Of a DNA stretch of 5,579 bases, positions 1 through 5,579 are shown piece after piece. The stretch comes from Bacteroidales bacterium. GTDB taxonomy: Bacteria > Bacteroidota > Bacteroidia > Bacteroidales > WCHB1-69. The stretch covers positions 1 to 5,579 of the forward strand of contig JAEEUY010000107.1 in assembly GCA_016290715.1 (NCBI GenBank), given 5' to 3'. The position numbers and the translations under genes were made by a program. The notes below the pieces were generated by a model, which saw only the letters and a list, made by a program, of their open reading frames with translations, was not told the origin of the DNA and ran no database searches. Numbering within the stretch: position 1 is the stretch's first letter; the number at the start of each line of letters is the position of its first letter.

Positions 1-48
1 GCCACAATAATGGCAGACTTTCGGTATTTGCAATTTGCTTTTCCCCAT
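1..48 (-). CDS. Start of a possible HTH/excisionase-type protein with N-terminal Cys motif (3' part outside window)
   Basis: Only the first 16 codons are inside the window: an ATG at 48-46 followed by GKSKLQIPKVCHYCG up to the edge. The pattern 'IPKxCxxCG' right after the start is, from memory, typical of small Bacteroidales DNA-binding proteins. These begin with a zinc-finger-like CxxCG...YCSxxC segment, continue into an excisionase/MerR-like helix-turn-helix, and often lie near tyrosine integrases of conjugative or mobilizable elements. Seen here: C12 and C15 with G16, and a TAA in frame seven codons upstream of the ATG, which fixes the start within a short range. No Shine-Dalgarno sequence precedes it, as for the other genes here. 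It is about 270 bp beyond the dnaK stop, past a strong terminator, so it should have its own promoter. A different open minus-strand frame overlaps it (ATG at 152-150), so the call is tentative; the rest of the gene is not visible. Confidence 0.42.
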   Translation of the reverse strand, partial: MGKSKLQIPKVCHYCG

Positions 49-106
49 AAGGTGATTGTTAGTTTGTTATAGTCGTAATATTTCACTTTGGGGTCATTAA
101 TATTGC

Positions 107-125
107 GGTACAAATATGGTACAAA
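107..125. repeat. Short tandem direct repeat, two GGTACAAA copies 11 bp apart
   Basis: GGTACAAA occurs at 107-114 and again at 118-125, separated by TAT. On the minus strand this reads TTTGTACC-ATA-TTTGTACC, about 60-80 bp upstream of the possible start codon at 48. The 11-bp period is one helical turn, so both copies face the same side of the DNA, as expected for a pair of protein-binding half sites. The protein that would bind is unknown. The repeat is short and could be chance in AT-rich DNA. Confidence 0.4.
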
Positions 126-143
126 AAACAGCCGATTGTTTGC

Positions 144-170
144 ACCCGTCATACCCGTATTCCCGATATT
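144..170. repeat. Three spaced CCCG motifs (period 9 then 8 bp)
   Basis: ACCCGT at 144-149 is repeated at 153-158 (exactly 9 bp on), and a third CCCG lies at 162-165. The two best units are ACCCGTCAT and ACCCGTATT. The motifs lie between the hairpin at 182-218 and the GGTACAAA pair, in the gap upstream of the possible left-edge gene. They look like small iterons or operator half sites, but they are short and no binding factor can be named. Confidence 0.3.
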
Positions 171-181
171 CAGAAAATGAG

Positions 182-218
182 AAAGCGTGGCATACCTATT
201 CGCAATATACCACGCTTT
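182..218 (-). terminator. Second hairpin downstream of dnaK; backup terminator or leader structure
   Basis: AAAGCGTGG at 182-190 is the exact reverse complement of CCACGCTTT at 210-218. As minus-strand RNA the stem extends to 15 pairs (182-196 with 204-218), with three G-U wobbles and a 7-nt loop GCGAAUA. The same three positions are C-A mismatches in plus-strand RNA, so the structure fits transcription in the direction of dnaK. The RNA then runs into a weak U-rich stretch (UCUCAUUUUCU). It may be a backup terminator behind the strong one at 257-295, or a structure in the leader of the left-edge gene. The hairpin is seen directly; its function is inferred. Confidence 0.5.
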
Positions 219-256
219 TGCTTGATTTCCAGTTGTCTATTCCCCCAGGGGGGCGT

Positions 257-295
257 AACCAAAAAGGGCTGGCCGCTGGCCAGCCCTTTTTGGTT
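257..295 (-). terminator. Rho-independent terminator of dnaK
   Basis: A perfect inverted repeat: AACCAAAAAGGGCTGGCC at 257-274 pairs over all 18 positions with 278-295, leaving a 3-nt loop. The core is GC-rich (GGGCTGGCC) and flanked by A5/T5 tracts, so as minus-strand RNA the hairpin ends in a U5 run. It starts 20 nt after the dnaK stop codon. By symmetry it would also work on the plus strand, but no plus-strand gene is seen to end here. Just beyond it (242-253) is an odd C5-A-G6 stretch that could form a tiny extra hairpin. Confidence 0.93.
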
Positions 296-315
296 CGTAT
301 AGGAAAATCGGTGTT

Positions 316-2235
316 TTACTTCACCTCCTCAAAATCCACATCGGTTACGTCATCTTGTCCTTTGGCATTGTTGGATGCCCCTGCATTGCCGCCGGCGCTT
401 TGTGCACCTGCACCTGAATTTGCGCCTTGTTGTCCCGCTTGTTGGTACATGTCTTGCGAAGCGGCTTGCCATGCATTGGTCAAGTCATTCAAGCAGGTGT
501 CAATTTTAGCGAAATCTTTTTGATCGTGTGCTTCTTTCAACCGTTTGGCTGCTTCTTCAATAGCGGTTTTCTTATCTGCAGGAAGTTTGTCACCGATCTC
601 TTTCAATTGTTTTTCCGTGTTGAAAACCATGGAATCAGCCTGATTCAGCTTGTCGATTTCCTCTTTGGCTTTCTTATCCGCATCGGCATTGGCTTCCGCT
701 TCCGCTTTCATTCTCTTGATTTCTGCTTCGGATAGTCCGGAGTTGGCTGTAATGGTGATGTGTTGCTCTTTATTGGTGGCTTTGTCAACCGCAGACACTT
801 TCAAAATACCATTGGAGTCAATATCGAAAGTAACTTCAATTTGCGGAACTCCACGTGGTGCAGGCATAATGCCGTCCAAGTTGAACTCCCCAACTTTTTT
901 ATTGTCGCGTGCCATTGGTCTTTCTCCTTGCAATACGTTAATGGTAACTGCAGGTTGGTTATCCGATGCCGTTGAGAATGTTTCGGTTTTACGTGTAGGA
1001 ATCGTTGTATTGGCTTCAATCAGCTTGGTCATTACCCCACCCAATGTTTCAATACCTAAAGAAAGCGGAGTTACATCCAACAATACCACATCGTTGATTT
1101 CGCCTGTAAGCACACCGCCTTGAATGGCTGCCCCCATAGCTACCACTTCGTCTGGATTTACTCCTTTAGAAGGAGTCTTGCCAAAGAATTTCTCAACAAT
1201 CTGTTGAATAGCAGGAATACGCGTTGAACCACCCACAAGAATAATTTCATCAATGTCGGAAGTTGTCAAACCGGCATCTGCCAATGCTTTACGGCAAGGT
1301 TCCAAAGTGGCTTGGATCAATTTGTCGGTCAGTTGCTCAAATTGGGCACGTGTCAAGGTTCTTACCAAGTGTTGTGGAACACCGTCAATAGGCATGATGT
1401 AAGGCAGATTGATTTCCGTAGAGGTGGAACTTGACAATTCTATTTTCGCTTTTTCTGCAGCCTCTTTCAAACGTTGCAATGCCATGGCATCTTTTCTCAA
1501 ATCCACATTATAATCTTTCATGAATTCGCCTGCCAACCAGTCGATGATAGCCTTGTCGAAATCATCACCACCGAGGTGGGTATCCCCATTGGTAGATTTA
1601 ACTTCAAAAACGCCGTCGCCTAATTCAAGGATAGAGATATCAAATGTACCACCACCCAAATCAAAAACAGCCACACGTGAATCTGATTTTTTCTTATCCA
1701 AACCGTATGCCAATGCAGCGGCAGTAGGCTCATTGATAATACGTTTCACGTTCAAACCGGCGATTTCACCTGCTTCCTTCGTCGCCTGACGCTGTGAATC
1801 GCTGAAATAGGCAGGAACAGTAATCACTGCTTCCGTTACAGAGGTTCCCAGATAATCTTCCGCTGTTTTTTTCATTTTTTGAAGAATCATGGCAGAGATT
1901 TCTTGTGGAGTGTAACCACGATCATCAATCATGATTTTTGGCAAATTGTTTGATGATTTTTCCACTTTGTAAGGAACACTGTTCACTTCCCCCGTTACTC
2001 TGTCAAACGTTTCCCCCATGAATCTCTTGATGGAGTAAATTGTTTTGGTAGGATTGGTAATAGCTTGACGCTTAGCAGGATCTCCCACTTTACGTTCGTT
2101 GTTCCCTACAAAAGCAACAATAGAAGGGGTCGTTCTTCTGCCTTCAGTATTAGGAATAACAACCGGTTCGCTGCCTTCCATTACTGCTACACATGAATTT
2201 GTTGTACCTAAGTCAATTCCAATAATTTTTCCCAT
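316..2235 (-). CDS. dnaK: Molecular chaperone DnaK (Hsp70)
   Basis: Complete 639-aa cytosolic Hsp70, the usual bacterial length. It is an ATP-driven chaperone that binds exposed hydrophobic segments with DnaJ and GrpE as partners; neither partner gene is in the window. The nucleotide-binding domain (about 1-380) shows phosphate-1 motif IGIDLGTTNSCVAV (5-18), catalytic K70, INEPTAAALAYG (167-178), phosphate-2 motif FDLGGGTFDISIL (191-203; T197 matches the autophosphorylated Thr of E. coli) and adenosine motif ILVGGSTRIP (332-341). The allosteric linker DVVLLDV lies at 382-388. A substrate-binding beta domain (about 390-500) follows, then the helical lid (501-600). A Gly/Ala/Ser/Asn-rich tail leads to DVDFEEVK, like the C-terminal EEVK of bacterial DnaK. 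The start MGKIIGIDLGTTNS is the family start. No Shine-Dalgarno sequence precedes it, only A/T-rich sequence (TTAAATTTTAGAAAA). It appears monocistronic: it has its own 296-bp upstream gap and a strong terminator. Confidence 0.99.
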   Translation of the reverse strand: MGKIIGIDLGTTNSCVAVMEGSEPVVIPNTEGRRTTPSIVAFVGNNERKVGDPAKRQAITNPTKTIYSIKRFMGETFDRVTGEVNSVPYKVEKSSNNLPKIMIDDRGYTPQEISAMILQKMKKTAEDYLGTSVTEAVITVPAYFSDSQRQATKEAGEIAGLNVKRIINEPTAAALAYGLDKKKSDSRVAVFDLGGGTFDISILELGDGVFEVKSTNGDTHLGGDDFDKAIIDWLAGEFMKDYNVDLRKDAMALQRLKEAAEKAKIELSSSTSTEINLPYIMPIDGVPQHLVRTLTRAQFEQLTDKLIQATLEPCRKALADAGLTTSDIDEIILVGGSTRIPAIQQIVEKFFGKTPSKGVNPDEVVAMGAAIQGGVLTGEINDVVLLDVTPLSLGIETLGGVMTKLIEANTTIPTRKTETFSTASDNQPAVTINVLQGERPMARDNKKVGEFNLDGIMPAPRGVPQIEVTFDIDSNGILKVSAVDKATNKEQHITITANSGLSEAEIKRMKAEAEANADADKKAKEEIDKLNQADSMVFNTEKQLKEIGDKLPADKKTAIEEAAKRLKEAHDQKDFAKIDTCLNDLTNAWQAASQDMYQQAGQQGANSGAGAQSAGGNAGASNNAKGQDDVTDVDFEEVK

Positions 2236-2389
2236 TTTTCTAAAATTTAATTATTATTTATTTTTTTCTTGTTTACTTTTTTATAAAAACGCTTTACTAT
2301 TCCTCAATCATCGTGCCAAAAACATAAAATTGTAAAAAGAATTAATAATTCATTAATAAACAACAAATTACATTCCATTTAAAAACAAC

Positions 2390-2402
2390 TGACAAAATGT
2401 AA
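2390..2402. promoter_or_regulatory. Degenerate second copy of the TGACA-AAA-TGTCA motif
   Basis: TGACAAAATGTAA matches the perfect palindrome at 2429-2441 in 11 of 13 positions, the first 11 being identical. It lies 39 bp closer to dnaK and about 155-167 nt upstream of its start codon. Recurrence of an 11-base word in one short intergenic gap supports a shared binding site, though AT-rich sequence weakens the argument. Confidence 0.4.
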
Positions 2403-2428
2403 AAATCTGGTATAGAACGAAAAATATA

Positions 2429-2441
2429 TGACAAAATGTCA
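2429..2441. promoter_or_regulatory. Palindromic candidate operator TGACA-AAA-TGTCA upstream of dnaK
   Basis: A perfect 5-bp inverted repeat with a 3-bp spacer, in the intergenic gap about 195-205 nt upstream of the dnaK start. A nearly identical copy follows at 2390-2402. The symmetry and the repetition suggest a dimeric regulator acting on dnaK. It is not CIRCE, so HrcA is an unlikely binder, and I cannot name the protein. A role in heat-shock control is inferred only from position. Confidence 0.45.
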
Positions 2442-2484
2442 GAATTGCATTAAAAAGGAAAACGTCAAGACTGTGATGAAATTT

Positions 2485-2502
2485 TGATTTTGTAGAAAAT
2501 CA
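2485..2502 (-). terminator. Weak AT-rich hairpin after the MATE gene, possible terminator
   Basis: TGATTTT at 2485-2491 pairs exactly with AAAATCA at 2496-2502 around a 4-nt loop, 29 nt past the MATE stop codon. The stem is only 7 bp, has one G-C pair, and is not followed by a strong U-run on the minus strand. It is the only candidate seen for ending the TPR-MATE operon. Termination here could instead be Rho-dependent, or there could be read-through into dnaK. Confidence 0.2.
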
Positions 2503-2531
2503 TCCTCAAAACTAAGGGAGCAATTCCGTTT

Positions 2532-3869
2532 TTACATTAAAATATAGTTTTTCTTATATCTCAATACGGCAACCGTTACCAATGTTGAACAGAAATCGGC
2601 ACAAGGCAAAGCGTACCATATTCCATTCAAATCAAAAAAAATGGGCAAAATAAGGATAAACGGAATCAATAAAATGATTTGTCGGGAGAGGGAGAGAAAA
2701 ATGGAAGTTTTTGCCATTCCAATAGACTGGAAAAAGAAAGAACAAACCATCTGCATACCAACCAAAGGCAGCATGATTGCACATTTACGCATGGCAGATG
2801 CAGTAAGCATATTCAACGACACATCGGTAGAGAAAGCACGGGCAATATAATGGGGAAACGCCATCACCAGAACGAATCCGATGATACATATCATTGTGGC
2901 CACATTGATTGTGAGCCGCAATGTTTGAAAGACTCTTTCACGACTTTTCGCTCCATAATTATAACCCACAATCGGCTGCATCCCTTGTGCCAGTCCCAGA
3001 ATAATCATGGTTATCAACGCCAACACACTATTAATAATACCGAAAGCGGCAATGGACATATCCCCTCCAAAACGTGCCAGCTGCTGATTCATTAATATCG
3101 CCACCAAGCAAGAGCATACGTGAATACTAAACGGAGACAACCCGATGGAGAATATATCTTTTATGATGTTCTTTTTCAAATGAAACTGCCCGCGTTCAAA
3201 GTGCACCTGCGATTTACGACTACAAAAGTGGGCTAACACCCAGATCATACCGATGGTTTGGGAGATGACGGTGGCGAAGGCGGCCCCGCGGATTCCCCAA
3301 TGCAGCACAAACAGAAAAATCGGGGCTAAAATCACATTGCACACTACTGTCAGCAACACGCTCACCATCGCTTTCACAGGATAGCCCGATGAGCGCATGA
3401 TGCTATTCAATCCGAAAAGAATATGGGTGTTAATGTTTCCCAAAAGGATGATCTGCATAAATTCACGGGCGTAAGGAATGGTTTCCTGACTGGCTCCAAA
3501 AGCATATAAAATGGGGTCTAAAAAAGTGAGTACCGTTAGTGCGAAACAAGCTCCGACTAAAATATTGAGTATCAACGCATGGCAAAGGAAACGGATGGCT
3601 TCTTCGGTGCGATGTTCCCCCATACGTATAGAAACCATGGAAGATGCTCCCGCCCCGACCAACGTGCCGAAGGCAGTAGAAAGATTCATAATAGGAAAAG
3701 TGATGGCCAAACCGGCAATAGCCAAAGGGCCAACGCCTTGTCCGATGAAAATACGGTCTATCACATTATACAGAGAGCTGGCCGTAGTGGCAATAATGGC
3801 AGGCATTGCGTATGCAAACAGCAGCTTGCCAATATTTCCAAACTCCAATTCATTGACCTGCTTTTTCAT
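2532..3869 (-). CDS. MATE family efflux transporter (MepA/NorM-like)
   Basis: Complete 445-aa inner-membrane protein of normal MATE length. MATE antiporters exchange Na+ or H+ for cationic drugs, dyes or metabolites; the substrate here cannot be read from sequence. About 12 hydrophobic segments form two homologous halves, roughly residues 13-215 and 236-436. The first half shows SSLYNVIDRIFIGQGVG (31-47, with D38) and the conserved loop IMRSSGYPVKAM (157-168). The second half shows the family hallmark QGMQPIVGYNYGA (295-307) and SIGMAKTSIFLSLSRQ (382-397), the latter typical of MepA-type members. The charged stretch at about 216-235 is the cytoplasmic loop joining the halves. The ATG at 3869 is only 6 nt after the TPR gene's stop and has no Shine-Dalgarno sequence, so translation is probably coupled. 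The upstream stop is in the same frame. MATE identity is firm; the drug-efflux role is a family inference. Confidence 0.95.
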   Translation of the reverse strand: MKKQVNELEFGNIGKLLFAYAMPAIIATTASSLYNVIDRIFIGQGVGPLAIAGLAITFPIMNLSTAFGTLVGAGASSMVSIRMGEHRTEEAIRFLCHALILNILVGACFALTVLTFLDPILYAFGASQETIPYAREFMQIILLGNINTHILFGLNSIMRSSGYPVKAMVSVLLTVVCNVILAPIFLFVLHWGIRGAAFATVISQTIGMIWVLAHFCSRKSQVHFERGQFHLKKNIIKDIFSIGLSPFSIHVCSCLVAILMNQQLARFGGDMSIAAFGIINSVLALITMIILGLAQGMQPIVGYNYGAKSRERVFQTLRLTINVATMICIIGFVLVMAFPHYIARAFSTDVSLNMLTASAMRKCAIMLPLVGMQMVCSFFFQSIGMAKTSIFLSLSRQIILLIPFILILPIFFDLNGIWYALPCADFCSTLVTVAVLRYKKNYILM

Positions 3870-3875
3870 ACAACA

Positions 3876-5579
3876 CTATTTGGCAGAATCACCCCGCAAT
3901 TCCCTGTAGTGTTTACGGGCATCCACCGTATATAAACTATCCGGATAATTTTTCAGCAATTTTTGATAATATTCCATAGCCCTACTGATATCTTTAAGAT
4001 AATACTCATACAACTCTGCCAACTGATAGGTAGCGTCATCGGCCAATAATTCGTAGGGATAAGCGGTTAATATCTTCTGCAACAGCTGTTCAGCACCGAG
4101 ATAATCTTTTTTCTTGATGAGAATTTTTGCTTTTTGAAAATAGACATCATCTGCCAATTTGCCGGCTGGAGCAACTTGCAAAACAGAGTCAAGCATCTGC
4201 AGGGCTTCTTCGTCTTTGTTTTGGAAAATCAAGAAGTCGGCTTTCGCATAGTAGCGCAAAGGCTGGTTAGTATTGGAGGTTGAAGCGAATAATCCTCCAA
4301 AATCATCGTCGTCAGCCACTTCCTCATCTTCATTTTCTTCTTCATTATCGGTGATTAACAAAGAGAAATACATAGCATCATTGGCAATTAATTTGGAGGT
4401 GGCGGCACGCAGGACATCCAACTGACTCTTTGCCCACTCAAATTCGCCAATATAGAACGACAATTTTGCATTTTTGTATTTTGCATTTTGGCCGATTAAA
4501 TCATTGGGCAAATCTTTCTCAACTTGAGAATAGAGCAGTGTGGCCTCCCACACATCACCCTTATATAACTGTATATCAGCCAAATCCACTTTAAACTGTC
4601 CTTTTACTTGAGGATCTCTGGAAGTATTGGCTATTGCATTTTCCAATAATTCAACGGCTTCGTCAGATTTATCCACGTAAAACGCCAATAAATGGGCATA
4701 TTTGCGCACCCATTCGGAAGTGCTTTCATGAATGCCGTACTCTTGGAGAACACGTTTAAACTCTCCTTCCAAAGCCAACGCCTCCTCTTTGTTCACGGGG
4801 GTTACCGATATCAACTCCCGGTACTTAATGTCCAATAGCAGAAATTGCGAATCGGTATAATAGCTTCCGCTTTCTCCCTTATTCAACAGATAATTCAAGG
4901 CATCCACAGCCACGGAATAGGCTCTATTGTTAGCTGCTTCTTCTGCAAAATGATACACTCGTTCCCCATCCTCTTTCAGTTTCCTATCCAACGATTTTGC
5001 TAACGGGAGTGCCGATTCATAATCTTTTTTCAGTTGATACACCCACTGCAACAAAACAGCATAGCACGGGTTATCCTGTTCCTCCTGCACTTTGCGCTGC
5101 AAGCCGGTTTGCACAATCATCAATCGCTGACCGTTTTCGTCCTCTGTTAGCAGATTCTGTATGATTTTCTGGATACGAGGGATTTCCCCCTGACTTTTGT
5201 TTTCAACCAATTTCAGAGATTCTTCCAAAACCTTATCCGGACGGTTCATCAACTGATAAACGCCCGTCATTTCATCGATGAACTCCAAGGGGTCGTTCAA
5301 GAGCTTTCTCCCCTTTTCCAAGGTAGCGATACAATAGTCGTATTGCTTTCTGATGGAAAAAGCGTTATACAATTCCTTAACCACATTTTTTTGAGCCGGC
5401 ACATCCTTGATGGCATCCACATATACTTTTGTAGCCTTGGCATTGTCGCCGGCACTTTCATACACAAACCCCAAATCTATTTTATAACGTTGTGTTTGTG
5501 GATATTTTTTCTGCTGTTTTTTAACTAATTTTTCTGCTTCACTAAAATCACCAATTTGCAATAGCGATTGGTAATAATA
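3876..5579 (-). CDS. Tetratricopeptide-repeat protein, 5' end outside window
   Basis: The reading frame stays open to the window edge (YYYQSL precedes LQIGDFSEAEK), so the true start lies outside; the TTG at 5561-5559 is an internal Leu, not a start. At least 567 residues are present, ending in RELRGDSAK and a TAG stop. The protein is almost entirely helical repeats of TPR character, for example YYQSLLQIGDFSEAEKLVKK and the following KIDLGFVYESAGDNAKATKV (28-47, counting from the TTG). The last 130 residues are the clearest: YYAKADFLIFQNKDEEALQM, VYFQKAKILIKKKDYLGAEQ, and YQLAELYEYYLKDISRAMEY. TPR arrays are protein-binding scaffolds. The C-terminal type resembles those of envelope proteins such as BamD or CpoB, but this is resemblance only. 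A secretion signal, if present, would be in the missing N-terminus. An acidic stretch interrupts the repeats near residues 405-420. It is the first visible gene of an operon with the MATE transporter; specific function unknown. Confidence 0.92.
   Translation of the reverse strand, partial: YYYQSLLQIGDFSEAEKLVKKQQKKYPQTQRYKIDLGFVYESAGDNAKATKVYVDAIKDVPAQKNVVKELYNAFSIRKQYDYCIATLEKGRKLLNDPLEFIDEMTGVYQLMNRPDKVLEESLKLVENKSQGEIPRIQKIIQNLLTEDENGQRLMIVQTGLQRKVQEEQDNPCYAVLLQWVYQLKKDYESALPLAKSLDRKLKEDGERVYHFAEEAANNRAYSVAVDALNYLLNKGESGSYYTDSQFLLLDIKYRELISVTPVNKEEALALEGEFKRVLQEYGIHESTSEWVRKYAHLLAFYVDKSDEAVELLENAIANTSRDPQVKGQFKVDLADIQLYKGDVWEATLLYSQVEKDLPNDLIGQNAKYKNAKLSFYIGEFEWAKSQLDVLRAATSKLIANDAMYFSLLITDNEEENEDEEVADDDDFGGLFASTSNTNQPLRYYAKADFLIFQNKDEEALQMLDSVLQVAPAGKLADDVYFQKAKILIKKKDYLGAEQLLQKILTAYPYELLADDATYQLAELYEYYLKDISRAMEYYQKLLKNYPDSLYTVDARKHYRELRGDSAK
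4299..4349 (-). other. Acidic low-complexity linker within the TPR protein
   Basis: Residues about 405-421 (counting from the TTG at 5561) contain runs of acidic residues, EEENEDEE and DDDD. They separate the long N-terminal helical array from the final C-terminal TPR block, and FGGLFASTSNTNQ continues the unstructured stretch. This looks like a flexible, exposed linker or charged binding surface between two modules. It is a composition observation; function is unknown. Confidence 0.55.

Larger units (their letters stand above)
2236..2531 (-). promoter_or_regulatory. Intergenic region expected to hold the dnaK promoter; AT-rich, no gene seen
   Basis: The 296 bp between the MATE stop and the dnaK start contain no plausible coding frame and are very AT-rich. 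Apart from the palindromes listed separately there is ATTAAT-N5-ATTAAT at 2341-2357. A Bacteroides-type promoter (TTTG, then about 20 bp, then TAnnTTTG) is not present as a clean match. The best candidate on the minus strand takes its -33 TTTG from the repeat at 2390-2402 and a degenerate GTAATTTG about 21 bp downstream, which would give a leader of roughly 115-135 nt. No CIRCE element (TTAGCACTC-N9-GAGTGCTAA), the site of the repressor HrcA, is present. That a promoter lies somewhere here is an inference from gene layout; its exact position is not established. Confidence 0.5.

Noticed and set aside
135..145. Core site like GTAnnTTTGC used by CTnDOT-type integrases (GATTGTTTGC)
   Set aside because: It matches TTTGC but fails two of the three fixed bases of GTA, so it is not better than chance.
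116..523. Plus-strand open frame starting MVQKTADC and running into the dnaK 3' end
   Set aside because: It crosses the dnaK terminator hairpin and is antisense to the dnaK tail; its last part mirrors the Gly/Ala-rich codons. No family resemblance.
650..1123. Long plus-strand frame inside dnaK
   Set aside because: Antisense shadow of a conserved gene; dnaK codon constraint keeps the opposite frame open.
2236..2531. HrcA/CIRCE operator upstream of dnaK
   Set aside because: No GAGTGC or GCACTC half site is present in the gap; the palindromes seen have a different sequence and a 3-bp spacer.
3511..3935. Two overlapping plus-strand frames across the MATE start and TPR end
   Set aside because: Both are antisense to well-supported genes and have no recognisable features.
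5559..5561. TTG as the start codon of the TPR gene
   Set aside because: The frame is open upstream to the edge, and YYYQSL continues the first TPR helix naturally, so the gene is simply cut by the window.

Overview
The window reads as ordinary chromosomal DNA of a member of the Bacteroidales (Bacteroidota). I base this on the DnaK sequence, which is very like Bacteroides/Porphyromonas DnaK and ends in DVDFEEVK, on AT-rich intergenic DNA, and on start codons without a recognisable Shine-Dalgarno sequence. Genus cannot be decided from the sequence alone. All supported genes lie on the minus strand, so transcription runs from high to low coordinates.

In order of transcription: a 5'-truncated TPR-repeat protein (5579 to 3876) is followed after only 6 nt by a complete 12-TM MATE-family multidrug/cation antiporter (3869 to 2532). 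This pair looks like one operon with coupled translation. A 296-bp AT-rich gap (2531-2236) follows. It must end the upstream operon and carry the dnaK promoter, and it holds a TGACA-AAA-TGTCA palindrome plus a degenerate second copy, which together are a candidate heat-shock operator. No CIRCE element is visible. Next is a complete dnaK (2235 to 316), closed by a textbook 18-bp-stem intrinsic terminator (295-257).

The left 256 bp are the least explained part. They hold a second hairpin (182-218) whose mismatches are all G-U wobbles when read as minus-strand RNA, and two sets of short direct repeats (9-bp-spaced CCCG motifs and an 11-bp-period GGTACAAA pair). At the edge is the start of a minus-strand gene encoding MGKSKLQIPKVCHYCG, which resembles the zinc-finger-like N-terminus of small HTH/excisionase-type proteins found near integrases in Bacteroidales mobile elements. 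If that reading is right, dnaK sits next to the edge of an integrated element. An alternative overlapping open frame makes this uncertain.

I see no RNA gene, CRISPR array, insertion sequence or defence system, and I do not claim a new system. The items most worth checking are the left-edge region and the palindromes upstream of dnaK.
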